From: CBDCXF01 sp965223755
Lineage (GTDB): Bacteria > Acidobacteriota > Thermoanaerobaculia > Multivoradales > JAHEKO01
Assembly: GCA_965223755.1 (NCBI GenBank)
Contig: CBDCXF010000001.1
Span: 1,302,001-1,366,000 of the forward strand
DNA length: 64,000 bases
Direction of reading: 5' to 3'
Both the position numbers and the translations under genes were made by a program. Shown here one piece after another: positions 24,658 through 35,400 of this stretch. Numbering within the stretch: the first letter of the stretch is position 1; each line of letters begins with the position of its first letter. The notes beneath the pieces were generated by a model that saw nothing but the letters and a program-made list of their open reading frames with translations, did not search any database and had not been told where the DNA came from.

Positions 24658-27480
24658 GAGGTCGCTCAACAACAGGCGAGAAGTGGGCGTGTCGGCGGTC
24701 GCGACGTACTCCTCCAGCGGCCCGCAAAACAGCAGTTCCCCTCCTCGCGGGCCTCCGCCAGGACCCAAATCGACAATCCAGTCGGTGCGGGCGAGGAATT
24801 CCAAACTGTGCTCGACGACCACCACGGTGTGTCCGTATTCCGTCAGCCGCCGCAAGGTGGTGATCAAGACGTCGATATCGGCCAGGTGCAGCCCAGTGGT
24901 GGGCTCGTCGAAGATGAGCAGCCGCGGTCCTTCTTTGGACGCCCGTAGCATCGACGCCAACTTGAGACGCTGACTTTCGCCGCCGGACAGCGTCGAGGTT
25001 GGCTGGCCCAGACGCAGGTAGCCCAACCCGGCGTCGGCCAGCAGGGTCAATCGGTTGACGATCGCTTTCGAGTCAGCGAACAATTCCAGCGCCGCGTCGA
25101 CGGTGAGGTCGAGCACCTCGTCGATATTGCGGCCGCGCCAGCGCACCGACAGCACTCTTTCCTGGAACCTGCGGCCGCCGCAGGCGTCGCAGCTCACCTG
25201 TATCGGCGCCATGAACTGCATGTCGACCTCGACAGTGCCGCTGCCTTTGCAATCTGGACACCGCCCGCCGTCAACGTTGAAAGAAAAAGCTCCGGGTTTG
25301 ATGTCCAGCTTGACCGCCTGTGGAGTCGAAGCGAACAGCCGCCGAATCCCATCGTAGGCCTTGATGTAAGTCACGGGGTTGGATCGGGTCGATCTGCCGA
25401 TCGGCCGTTGATCGACCAACTCGACTCCTGAAAAGTGCTCCAATCCGAGAATGCGTTCGCATCTTCCCGCCGCGACAACCACTCCAAAGTGGCGCGCCGC
25501 ATTGCCGTAGAGGGTGTCGGCAATGAGGGTCGACTTGCCCGACCCCGACGCTCCGGCAACTCCCACCAAGGAGGCAGTTGGAAAGTTGACAGTGAGGTCT
25601 TTGAGGTTGTGTTCGCTGGCGCCTTCGATGGCGACTTCAGCGCCTTTGGGCAGACGGTGCTTGCGGCGCTTGCGCACCGGCCCCAACTCGCGGCTGCGAC
25701 GCTGGGAGTGCTTTTTCCAGTTGCGCCGCTCACTCGACCGCGACAAGAACCTTCCCGTTACCGACTTGGACGAACGCAGAATCTCGTCGACCGTGCCCGC
25801 AGCCAGAATCTGGCCGCCGTGCTCTCCTGCCCCAGGGCCCAGGTCCAAAACGTGATCGGCGCCGAGGATGAGGACGGGATCGTGTTCGACCACGACCACG
25901 GTGTTGCCCTGTTGGGTGAGGCTGCCGAGGATCTCGAGCAGTCGGTGGCTGTCTCTAGCGTGCAGCCCGACGGTGGGCTCGTCGATGACATAGAGCGTCG
26001 ACGTGAGGCCGGAACCCAACGCCGCCGCCAGTTGCACTCGTTGTACTTCCCCGCCGGACAGCGTGCGCGCGCGGCGTCCCAAGTGCAGGTAGTCGAGTCC
26101 AACCCGACACAAGGTCTCGATGCGCCTCTCGAGGTCCGCGGTCGCGGTTGAGACTCGAGCGAGCTCCGCCTCACTCCAGGAGCGCTCGCGCAGCCACTCC
26201 AGCAAAGTCGCGAGGGGGAGATCTGCCAGGTCGGCGATCGAGCATCCACCGATCTGAAATCGCAAGGCTTCTTCCGTGAGACGCCCTCCCGCGCAATCCG
26301 GGCATCGATCGTAGGAGCGAAACCGCGCCATGAAGACCCGCGCGTGGACGCGGTAGTTCTTGCGCTCGAGGCGGGCAAAGAACTTGTTGAGATTGACGAA
26401 GCCTCCGGAACCGCTCCACACCCATTCCTGAATCTCAGGATCAAGATCCTGCCACGCGGTCGCGGTGCCGATGCCCTGTTCCTCAGCCGCGGTCATCAAA
26501 CGCGCGTGGTGGCGTGAGTATTTGGGGGTCTGCCACGGGGCAAAGGGATTTTCGGCCAGGGTGCGGCTGGGATCGGGAATGACCAAATCGGGGTCGATTC
26601 CCTGGACTCGCCCAAAGCCGCGGCAAGTCGCACAGGCACCCAAAGGCGAATGAAACGAAAACAAGGCTGGGCTCGGGCCTGGCGCGACGTCGTCGCATTG
26701 CGGGCAGACAAGCCCATTCCGGGCGTTCAGGTTCCAGGCCAAGTCTCGATCACCAAAGACGCGCAGACGCCCTTCCGCCAACCGCGCCGCTTCCGAGACT
26801 GCTTCGGCGATGCGCTGGGGATCGCCAGTGGACGTCAGGCGCGCGATCACTAGCGTCAGCGGATCGAATCGAGAGGGCCATCCATCGACCGAGGTCATCT
26901 CGACCGCGCCCTCACCGTTCCACCGGCGGCGATATCCGAGTCGCAGCAGTTCCGCCAACGCCCGGTCGGCACCTGCGTCGGGACGTGCTACGTCGGCGCA
27001 GACAACAAATCGTTGTCCGGACAATCCCTGCTCTAGAGCGTCGGCCACCGCCTGTCTCGACCAAACCTGGAGCGGCCCATGTCCGTTTCTACACTCGACC
27101 TGACCGGCGTGTGCGAACAGCAGGCGCAAGATGTCGTCGACTTCCGACAGCGTCCCCACGGTCGAACGCGCACTTTGAATCGCCACCCGCGGCGTCAGAC
27201 TGAGCGCCGGCAGAACTCCGTCGATGCTGTCCACCGGTGGGCGCTCCATCTGCTGCAAGTATTGACGAGCGTAGGTCGACATCGACTCGACAAAGCGACG
27301 CTGGGCCTCGGCATAGACGGTGTCGAGGGCGAGCGACGACTTTCCCGCGCCGGAAAGGCCCGTCACCACGGTCAATTTGCCGTGCGGGATGTCGCAATCC
27401 ACCTGCTTGAGATTGTGAGTCGAGGCACCACGGACTTGAATCGCAGATGCCGTCTGGTGCTTGGAATCCGGTTTTTGCAT
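24655..27480 (-). CDS. uvrA: Excinuclease ABC subunit A
   Basis: Damage-recognition ATPase of nucleotide excision repair. The 941-residue product from ATG 27480 has both ABC modules: Walker A GLSGAGKSS (about residues 41-49) with signature LSGGEVQRVQLA and DEPTVGLH, and second Walker A GASGSGKSTL with LSGGESQRLKLA and DEPTTGLH. The zinc modules are CPQC...CATC and CPDC...CDAC, the latter in the CPDCKGSGTVEVDMQF region that contacts DNA. An upstream in-frame ATG at 27534 would add 18 basic residues; 27480 is nearer the family start. Length and motifs indicate an active protein. It lies at the end of a minus-strand series with no uvrB or uvrC beside it. Confidence 0.95.
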   Translation of the reverse strand: MQKPDSKHQTASAIQVRGASTHNLKQVDCDIPHGKLTVVTGLSGAGKSSLALDTVYAEAQRRFVESMSTYARQYLQQMERPPVDSIDGVLPALSLTPRVAIQSARSTVGTLSEVDDILRLLFAHAGQVECRNGHGPLQVWSRQAVADALEQGLSGQRFVVCADVARPDAGADRALAELLRLGYRRRWNGEGAVEMTSVDGWPSRFDPLTLVIARLTSTGDPQRIAEAVSEAARLAEGRLRVFGDRDLAWNLNARNGLVCPQCDDVAPGPSPALFSFHSPLGACATCRGFGRVQGIDPDLVIPDPSRTLAENPFAPWQTPKYSRHHARLMTAAEEQGIGTATAWQDLDPEIQEWVWSGSGGFVNLNKFFARLERKNYRVHARVFMARFRSYDRCPDCAGGRLTEEALRFQIGGCSIADLADLPLATLLEWLRERSWSEAELARVSTATADLERRIETLCRVGLDYLHLGRRARTLSGGEVQRVQLAAALGSGLTSTLYVIDEPTVGLHARDSHRLLEILGSLTQQGNTVVVVEHDPVLILGADHVLDLGPGAGEHGGQILAAGTVDEILRSSKSVTGRFLSRSSERRNWKKHSQRRSRELGPVRKRRKHRLPKGAEVAIEGASEHNLKDLTVNFPTASLVGVAGASGSGKSTLIADTLYGNAARHFGVVVAAGRCERILGLEHFSGVELVDQRPIGRSTRSNPVTYIKAYDGIRRLFASTPQAVKLDIKPGAFSFNVDGGRCPDCKGSGTVEVDMQFMAPIQVSCDACGGRRFQERVLSVRWRGRNIDEVLDLTVDAALELFADSKAIVNRLTLLADAGLGYLRLGQPTSTLSGGESQRLKLASMLRASKEGPRLLIFDEPTTGLHLADIDVLITTLRRLTEYGHTVVVVEHSLEFLARTDWIVDLGPGGGPRGGELLFCGPLEEYVATADTPTSRLLLSDL

Positions 27481-27554
27481 GGCGTCTCGCAACCGGTAAG
27501 CATAACGCCCTTTCTGCCTTGTTGATGGCGCCAAAATGTACGGAAGACGCCGCG

Positions 27555-27560
27555 TATAAT
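27555..27560 (+). promoter_or_regulatory. Candidate -10 element of the TonB receptor gene
   Basis: TATAAT matches consensus exactly, 46 bases before ATG 27607. The -35 region (caaaat at 17-base spacing) is poor, so the promoter may be activator-dependent, or this is chance. Confidence 0.25.
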
Positions 27561-27606
27561 TGCGCCGCAGCGTGAGGCCGCGTAGTCGCTTTTTGAATCG
27601 ATCACC

Positions 27607-29889
27607 ATGTCCCGCTGCAACTTCATTCAGTCAACTTTTCTTCTCACGGCTTTGGCAAGCTCTGCTGCCGCCCTTGGCGACGAAAGCGGCGACAGGCCTC
27701 AGATCGAGGAGGAGATCTACGTCACCTCCAACAAACGACAAACGCCTCTAAGTGAGGCGCCGGTCGCCGTCTCCACGGCCTCAAGTCGGGACCTCGAAAG
27801 CACCAATATCGACCGACTTGAGGACTTCAATGCCTTTGTCCCGGGCTTGTTGATCAGCAAGAACGATGGCGCTGGAAGAGTGGCTTCCCTTCGCGGCGTC
27901 GGCTGGGAAACGGCGCAAAATCTGAGTACCCAGCCGGGCGTCCTTCTCTACGTTGACGGCGTCTACGTCGCCAACCCCCTGGCCCTGGGTACCGATCTGG
28001 ACGCCGTGGAACGGGTGGAGATCTTCCGCGGGCCACAAGGTACGGAGTTCGGCCAGAGCGCCGTCGGCGGCGCCGTCAACGTCGTGACCAAGTCCCCGGT
28101 CTTGGGGCAACTGACCACCGACCTCAACTTGGCTTTCGGCAGCTTCGACCGCATCGACTTGGGAGCCGCCGTCAATGCGCCACTCGGAGAACGAACTGCG
28201 CTGCGCGCCTCGCTTCGCAGTTTGGATCGCTCCGGCTATGCCGAGATTCAAGGCGGAACTCTGGGCGGGTTCGAGCTCGAGGACAGAAACAGCCTCGCCG
28301 GACGCGTCGACCTCCAGTGGTCATCCGGGCCGGAATCGGCTCTGCGCCTCTCTGCATATCGTTATCGCTCCGACCAGCATGGCGCCGCACAACGCCACCG
28401 CCATGACCCCAGCTTGGACGCCCGCCGGCTGACCCAAGACTTTCCCAGCACCTTCCGCCTGGACAGTTCTCGATACTCGGCAGCTTTTAATTGGACCGCC
28501 AGCAGCAATCTCTTCTTGCAATCGACTTCAGGATGGCAGCATCTCAAGAAACGGCAGACGGTGGATGGCGACCGGCTGACCGAAGACTTGGTGGCCGTCG
28601 ATCTCACCGGATTCGGTCCTGCGAACTTCGATGTCCTGCCGGTCTGGGACAACAATTCGCAGGCCTTCAGCCATGAGACAACTCTGTTCGGTTCGCGTCA
28701 CCGCCTGGATTGGCTTGCCGGGGTCTTCTACCTTCGGCATGCCAACGACAACTTCTTTGTCGAGGTGGTGGGACCGGCACCGTTTTCACAATTTGAAGAG
28801 TCAGTGACGAACCCTTCTCCAGAGACGCTGCCGCCATTCGTACCGCCCCTCGAGTTCGTCGAAGATCGCACCGTAACTCGTTGGGACGGTGCCGCCTACG
28901 CTCAGACCACGATTCACCTCTCCTCCACTTTCGACTTGGTGGTTGGCGGTCGCTATCAGTCCGACCGTGCGCTGGACGAGACCACGCAGTTCTGGTTCAT
29001 CGAGTCAGAGCAACGCACACGCGACACGCAGTGGACCTGGAAACTCAGCGGCAACCTGGCGCCGTCACCGCACTGGCTACTTTTTGCGGCGCTTTCCACG
29101 GGATGGAAGAACGGCGGACTCAACCCCGGTGCGCTGGTCGGGGGTGCTGAAGACGTGCCACCGGTCTTTGCCCCTGAAGAAGTGCTACTGGCGGAGTTGG
29201 GTTGGCGCTTCGCCCGACCCTCAGGCCGAGTTGCTGGCGCGGTGACTCTGTTTCACAGCGACTACGACAATTATCAGTTCATTCAGGAAGACCCGATCCC
29301 TTTTGCCGCCGGCACCGGGAACATTCCCAAGGTTGAAATCACCGGTGTTGAAGCGGAGCTAACCTGGACGCCAAACGACTCATGGCGCCTGGAGGGGCAG
29401 GTATCCGCCTATGACGGAGAGATCGTCAGCGATTTCGAGGTTCTCGATGTTGTCGACTTTCTCAACTCCGGTGTGGGTCGTTTTTTGCCCGGCTCGGTCG
29501 AAGGCCGTCGCCAACTGCGAACCAGCTTGGCCGGCAATCGCCCAGCCAAGTTGCCCGACGCTTTGGGAAGATTGAGCGCGATCCATAGGCAGGAAACGGA
29601 CGGCGGCTGCCAATGGACTTCCCGCATCGACATCGTTCATCGCGGTGAGTTTCAGTACCGCGTTTTCAATCACCCAGCCGTCGACACCGTTCCGGGCTAC
29701 ACCACGGTCGCCATCTCCTTCGATCGCACGCCAGCCACGAGACCTTGGTCCACCGGCGTTGTGTTGTCGAACCTGTTGGACAACGACGGCGTCAACAGCA
29801 GGTTCACCAACCCCTTTGGGCTGCACACCACCAGCGACGAGTTCATTCCTCCCCGCGAAGTTGTGGTTAGGTTCCGCTACCGCTTCTAG
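27607..29889 (+). CDS. TonB-dependent outer membrane receptor
   Basis: 760-residue outer-membrane barrel with plug domain that imports a scarce substrate using TonB energy. A signal peptide (MSRCNFIQSTFLLTALASSAAA) precedes a likely TonB box (EEIYVTSNKR, about 35-44), the plug (SEAPVAVSTAS to GGAVNVVTKSP, about 50-165, with the typical VERVEIFRGPQG motif) and a C-terminal barrel ending in an aromatic residue (FRYRF). The sequence style (iron-complex type receptor, LRGVGWE, GVYV) is that of siderophore or nutrient receptors, but the ligand is not evident and no uptake operon is adjacent. Confidence 0.9.
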   Translation: MSRCNFIQSTFLLTALASSAAALGDESGDRPQIEEEIYVTSNKRQTPLSEAPVAVSTASSRDLESTNIDRLEDFNAFVPGLLISKNDGAGRVASLRGVGWETAQNLSTQPGVLLYVDGVYVANPLALGTDLDAVERVEIFRGPQGTEFGQSAVGGAVNVVTKSPVLGQLTTDLNLAFGSFDRIDLGAAVNAPLGERTALRASLRSLDRSGYAEIQGGTLGGFELEDRNSLAGRVDLQWSSGPESALRLSAYRYRSDQHGAAQRHRHDPSLDARRLTQDFPSTFRLDSSRYSAAFNWTASSNLFLQSTSGWQHLKKRQTVDGDRLTEDLVAVDLTGFGPANFDVLPVWDNNSQAFSHETTLFGSRHRLDWLAGVFYLRHANDNFFVEVVGPAPFSQFEESVTNPSPETLPPFVPPLEFVEDRTVTRWDGAAYAQTTIHLSSTFDLVVGGRYQSDRALDETTQFWFIESEQRTRDTQWTWKLSGNLAPSPHWLLFAALSTGWKNGGLNPGALVGGAEDVPPVFAPEEVLLAELGWRFARPSGRVAGAVTLFHSDYDNYQFIQEDPIPFAAGTGNIPKVEITGVEAELTWTPNDSWRLEGQVSAYDGEIVSDFEVLDVVDFLNSGVGRFLPGSVEGRRQLRTSLAGNRPAKLPDALGRLSAIHRQETDGGCQWTSRIDIVHRGEFQYRVFNHPAVDTVPGYTTVAISFDRTPATRPWSTGVVLSNLLDNDGVNSRFTNPFGLHTTSDEFIPPREVVVRFRYRF

Positions 29890-29892
29890 GCC

Positions 29893-32376
29893 CTAGTCCA
29901 CGCCCTTGCGCTTGGACCGGCGCAGCAGACGACGCCAGAATCCGCGGCGCTTGCGCGGTGGAGGTGCGTCGCGAACCTCTCCCTCGACGTGGCCGATGAT
30001 CTCGACCTGTTCCGGCAGGCGTCTTGGATCGATACGCGCGGCCATGGCGCGGGAAAAAACGCCCCGGTGTAATGGACAGACGACATTGGGAATGTCGGAA
30101 GCGAGGAAGTCTTCGGCCTGCGCGTGAGGGCAACTGGGGGTTGCCAGGAGTCCGGTCAGCGGATCGATCCAAACCGACTCAATCCCAACAGGTCTGCGGA
30201 AGGATGGATACCCGTTGACCGGACGCGTAGCCTTGGCGTACTCGGTCCAGATCGGCAGCGCAGCACGGGCCCCACCCAACTGCGTCGCCTGGTTGTCGTC
30301 GTAACCCACCCAAACCGCCGTCGCGACCTCCGGGGAGTAACCGGCGAACCAACTGTCGCGGCGCTCATTGCTAGTGCCGGTCTTGCCGGCAAGATCGTCG
30401 CCGAGGCCCCACGAACGAGCGAACCTTCCCGTTCCTCGATCCATGGCTCCGCGCAACAGCGAGGTCATGAGGTAAGCCACCTGTGGACTGAGGACTCGTT
30501 CCCGAGGCGCCAGGGGTTCGCCTTCGACGAGCACCCCAAAACGGTCGCGAATGCTGGTTACAGCGTGCGCCGTCGGCCGCACGCCTTCGGCCGCCAAGGT
30601 CGCGTAGACGGTTACCAATTCCTGAGGAGAGACCTCAAAGGCTCCCAGTGACAGCGACGGATAGGGTTTCAGAGGCGCCTCGATGCCCATCTTGCGCGCG
30701 GTCTGAACGATCTGCTCCAACCCAACTTGCATCCCCAACCGCGCGGTGGGTACGTTGAGGCTCCGTTCGACCGCTTGGCGAGCCGAAACCCATCCCGAGT
30801 ATTCACCGTTGGAATTTTCTGGACTCCAAGTGCGGCTGGCGAACTGGACCGTCAAAGGTTCGTCAACCAGCAAGCTAGCCGGGGTAATGCTGCCGAGGGC
30901 GAACGCGGTCGCAAACACCACCGGCTTAAAAGCACTACCGGCTTGGCGCCGCGACTGGCGGACGCGGTCGAACTGGCTAGCGCCGTAGTCGTTGCCACCG
31001 ACGTAGGCGAGGATGGCACCATCTTCGGCGTCAATCGAAATCAGGGCAACTTCCGGTGGTTGCTTGTCGTTGCGGTTGATCCCGTCGGCGACGCTTTTCT
31101 CCGCCGCCCACTGGTCCGGCAACTGCAAGCTGGTGAGAATCTGAAAGCCGGACTGCGACAAATTCTCAAGTTCATAGCGATCTTCAACTTCGACCAGAAC
31201 CCGGTCGAGAAAGAAGGGCGCACGTCGTCCGCGCAGGCCACTGGTCCTCGCTTCGAGGGGCTCGTGAGCTGCGTCATCGGCAGCCTGATCGCCGATCCAC
31301 TCCAGCTCCGCCATCCGCCGTAACACCCAATTGCGGCGATCGACCGATCGATCCGGATGTACCGAAGGTAGGTAGTGCGCCGGTGCAGAAATCATTCCCG
31401 CCAGCAACGCCGCCTCGGCTAGCGTCAACTCCGCCGCGGGCTTGTTGAAGTAGGCCTCGGCCGCGGCTCCGATGCCAGCCACGTTGACGTCGCCGCTACG
31501 GCCCCAGTAGATCTCGTTGAGATAGGCCTCAAGGATTTGCTCCTTGCCGTATCCGGCATCGATCAGCAGGGCCAGCACCGCCTCGCGCGCTTTGCGAACC
31601 CAAGTGCGCTCGTGGGTCAAGTACAGGTTCTTGACCAACTGCTGAGTCAACGTCGAGCCGCCCTGCAACGGCCCATCGCCGCGGGCGTTCGAGACCGCCG
31701 CTCGGGCGATTCCTTTGGGCGAAATTCCCGAGTGGCTGAAGAAGCGGCTATCTTCCGCCGCCAATACCGCCCGCACGACGTGGTCGGGAAGATCTTCCAC
31801 TTGGATCGGAATCCGCTCCGCCCCATCGCTCCCCGTCAAGACAGCCAACAACGGGGACGCCAACCGCACGCTCTCGACCGCCCGGCCGTTGCTCTGCAAG
31901 GCCACGACGCGGCCTCCGCCGACCTCAACGCGGACGCCAGCCGGTTCCTGCCAGCCCAGTTCGTCGAGGATCGGTTCGGTGACTACGTCAATGCGGTTGT
32001 CGACAACTTGAAACGAACCGGTTCGCGGCCGCGTTGCAACCTGGCGCAACCCCCACGAGTTGAGGCGCTCGGCAAGCGCTCCGACCGAACCGACTCTCTC
32101 TCCTACCGTGATTTCAACCGGTTGCGCGTAGACATGCGTTGGAACCGCGGCGGTGAACGAGGCAAACTGGCGACTCAGGCGCCAGAATGGCATCAACAGC
32201 CAGATCGAGAAGAGAAGGAGCGCTAGGCCGAGACCGAGCGCCGTCCACTTCACCCAGAAATGGCTGAGGAGTGCTTTCGCCTTCGAGCTTTTTTCGGCCC
32301 GATCGGATCTCTTTTTGGTAGAAGACTTTCCCGTCCTCGCCGGAATTTTTTTTCTCTTCTTGCCTGGCATCTCCAT
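29893..32376 (-). CDS. Class A penicillin-binding protein (PBP1b-like transglycosylase/transpeptidase)
   Basis: Inner-membrane enzyme that polymerises and cross-links peptidoglycan. Starting at ATG 32376 it is 827 residues: a lysine-rich cytoplasmic tail, one membrane helix (VKWTALGLGLALLLFSIWLLM), a UB2H-like region, then the glycosyltransferase domain with LAAEDSRFFSHSG (catalytic Glu), GGSTLTQQLVKN and EAYLNEIYWG, and the transpeptidase domain with SAFK (nucleophilic Ser, near residue 481), SLNV and KTGTSN. All catalytic motifs are intact. A TTG 42 bases upstream (32418) is the alternative start. Gap to the RND gene 84 bases. Confidence 0.93.
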   Translation of the reverse strand: MEMPGKKRKKIPARTGKSSTKKRSDRAEKSSKAKALLSHFWVKWTALGLGLALLLFSIWLLMPFWRLSRQFASFTAAVPTHVYAQPVEITVGERVGSVGALAERLNSWGLRQVATRPRTGSFQVVDNRIDVVTEPILDELGWQEPAGVRVEVGGGRVVALQSNGRAVESVRLASPLLAVLTGSDGAERIPIQVEDLPDHVVRAVLAAEDSRFFSHSGISPKGIARAAVSNARGDGPLQGGSTLTQQLVKNLYLTHERTWVRKAREAVLALLIDAGYGKEQILEAYLNEIYWGRSGDVNVAGIGAAAEAYFNKPAAELTLAEAALLAGMISAPAHYLPSVHPDRSVDRRNWVLRRMAELEWIGDQAADDAAHEPLEARTSGLRGRRAPFFLDRVLVEVEDRYELENLSQSGFQILTSLQLPDQWAAEKSVADGINRNDKQPPEVALISIDAEDGAILAYVGGNDYGASQFDRVRQSRRQAGSAFKPVVFATAFALGSITPASLLVDEPLTVQFASRTWSPENSNGEYSGWVSARQAVERSLNVPTARLGMQVGLEQIVQTARKMGIEAPLKPYPSLSLGAFEVSPQELVTVYATLAAEGVRPTAHAVTSIRDRFGVLVEGEPLAPRERVLSPQVAYLMTSLLRGAMDRGTGRFARSWGLGDDLAGKTGTSNERRDSWFAGYSPEVATAVWVGYDDNQATQLGGARAALPIWTEYAKATRPVNGYPSFRRPVGIESVWIDPLTGLLATPSCPHAQAEDFLASDIPNVVCPLHRGVFSRAMAARIDPRRLPEQVEIIGHVEGEVRDAPPPRKRRGFWRRLLRRSKRKGVD

Positions 32377-32459
32377 GGTGCCGCCAGCACCTGTCGGCGG
32401 CACCCAATTCGGGTGCAAATCGAGAGCCAGGCAATACTGCGGTAACGCTTGAAAACGAT

Positions 32460-35400
32460 TCAGGCTGTCATCGGCTCGGACTCGAGACCGCCAGCATCCT
32501 CGTCGCTCTCATCTCGCTCGACGGCAACACGCTCGTCATCTTCCCCAGTGTTTTCGTCAACTCCGTCGCGCCGCAAGCGCCAGCCCAGCCAAAAGTCGTA
32601 GAGCACCGGCACCAAAATCAAGGTCAGGAAGGTGGCCAACGCCAGCCCAAAGATAACGGCGACTCCCATCCCCTGCCACCACTGACTACTCTCACCACCG
32701 CTCGAAAAAACGAAGCGTTTGAAATCGAACTCGTAGCCGGTCGAAAGCGGGATCAAGCCGAGGATGGTGGTGATGGCGGTCAAGAGCACCGGGCGAAGGC
32801 GCCGCAACCCAGTGGTGACGACGATCTCGCGGCGGCTCAGGCGCCCTTCCTTGCGCTGCTGCTCGGCGTAGTCCAGCAGCACAATGGCATTGTTGACGAC
32901 AATTCCCGCCAAAGAGATCACCCCCAGACCGGTCATGATGATGCCGAACGGCAGCCGCGTGATCATCAGACCGACCACCACGCCGACCATCGACATCACC
33001 ACCGAAGTCATGACGATAAACGGCAGCGCCACCGAGTCGAACTTGGCAACCATCAACGCCAAAACCAGAAGTAACGCCGCTCGAAATGCCCAGCCCAAGA
33101 ACTCTTGGGCCTCTGCTTCGTCCTCGGTCTGGCCGCCGAAGGACAGTTCGTAGCCACGTGGAACGTCGATTTCCGCGATTCTTTGTGCCGCCTCCTGGCG
33201 AACCGGCTCGGCGAGCCGCGGCTCGGTAACACCGGCGGTAACCGTAACCATCGGTTTGCGGCCCTTGTGGCGAACGGCGGTGAGCGAGGTACCCCGCTCG
33301 ATGCGGGCGACCGCCGAAACCGGGACCAGGGCACCGACGGGGTCGGTCACCACTGTGAGACCGGCGAGATCGTCGATCGAGGTTCGAAACTCCGGCGCTA
33401 GCCGGACGCGAATCTCAGCTTCGTCCTCTTCTTTGCGATATGTCGAGGCCTCGGTACCGGAGAGCGCCGTCCGCAACATCCCGGCGATTTGCACCGTGGT
33501 GAGTCCCAGCCTCGCCGCTTCGGTGCGATTGACAGTGATGACCACTTCGGGGCGGGCGGCATCGAAATCGTCTTCGAGGCCGACTAAGCCCTCGATATCG
33601 GCGATGCGTTCGCGCACCTGTGCGGCAATCGCTCCCAGGGTCACGAAGTCGTCGCCCGTGATCTCGATGGCCACCGCGTCACCCACCGGCGGTCCGTCGC
33701 TGAAGTAGTCGACGGTGATGGTACCTTCCGGAAAATCCTTGAGTTCGGCGCGCACCTCCTCCACCGTCGCGAACGACGACTGCTCGCGCTCGCGTCGTTG
33801 CAGCATGTCGAGGACCACGCGACCACGGTTGGCGTCGCCGCCGGACGACAACCCGAACTGATTGCTCTCACTGCCGGCACCGACATTGGCCGCCAGCACG
33901 GCAACATCGGGGGTGTCGCCCAATATTTCCTCGAGCCTGCGCACGACCTCATCGGTCTTTTCGATCCTGGTTCCCGGTGGCATTTCCAGATTGACGAATA
34001 TTTGGCGCGGATCGGTTTCGGGCACGAATTCAACCCCTGTGCCCAGGAAGCCGTAAGCGAGCATGACGACGACAAAGGTGCCAACCGCCAGCCCCAGCGT
34101 CTTCCAGCGATGATCGAGCGCTTTCTCCAGCCAGCCGCGATAGAAGTTTTCGACGCGCAGTTCCCAATTGTCGAGAGTCGCCCGGATGCCGCCCTTCTTG
34201 AGGCTGGCGCGGACCTCGGAACCGGAACGCAGAAAAGTTGCCGCAAGAGTTGGATTGAGAGTGTAGGCGATAAGAAGAGAAGCGAGCAGAGTGATGCTCA
34301 CGGTCACCGGCAGATAAACCATGAAGTCGCCCATGACCCCCGGCCATCGCACCAAAGGTCCGAACGCTGCAACCGTAGTAAGCGTCGAAACGAGAATCGC
34401 GATGCCAACTTCGCGAGTCGCTTCGGACGCGGCCTGCAGCGGCGAGGAACCTTCCTGCCGGTGGCGGTGGATGTTTTCGATCACCACCACCGCGTTGTCG
34501 ACCAACATTCCCACCGAAAGCACTAGAGAGAAGAGCACCACCATGTTGAGGGTCAATCCAGAAAGCTGGATGACCAAAAAGGTGATGAGCATCGAGAATG
34601 GAATCGCCAATCCGACCAAGAACGCGGTACGAAAACCGAGAAAGGCCATCAGCACGATGATCACCAGTACCAAGCCGGAGAGAATGTTGTTCTCGAGATC
34701 CGACACCATCTGGCGGATGTCGCGAGACTGGTCGCCGAGATAGGTCGCCGAAACGCCCTCGGGCCAGTCTTCCGACTCTTCCTCAACCATCTCCTTGGCG
34801 CTGTCCACCACGTCGACAATGTTGGCGCCTTGGCGCTTCTGCACCGTCAGCGCCACCGACTCTTCACCGTCGATGCGCGCGTAGGAGTTGCGGTCGGCAA
34901 ATCCGTAGCGCACGCGCGCCAGGTCGCGGATGAACACCGGACGGCCGCCGCGCGCCGAGACCACGAAATCGCGCACCGACTCCGGATCTTCAACCTCACC
35001 GGGAACGCGCACAGCAAACGAGGTATCACCGAGGTCGATTTCACCGCCGGGAATGGAGACGTTTTCATCGCGCACCGTCTCGACCACATCGTTGAACGCC
35101 AAGCCATAAGAGCGCAGCGCACGCGGGTCGATCTCGACCAGAACCTCCCGATCGAGACCTCCGATGATGTTGACCGACAAAACCCCCTGCAGACCTTCAA
35201 TGCGATCCTGCAGATCTTCGGCGAGTTCCTTCAACACCACCGGTCCCACGGGGCCGGCCAGATTGATCTGGAGGATGGGAAATTCAGCGAAGTTGATTTC
35301 TTCAAGCAGCGGTTCTTCGGCATCGGAGGGAAAGTCGACTTTGGCTTGGTCGACGCGGTCACGCACTTTCTGCATTGCGGTATCGATGTCGGTGCCGGAG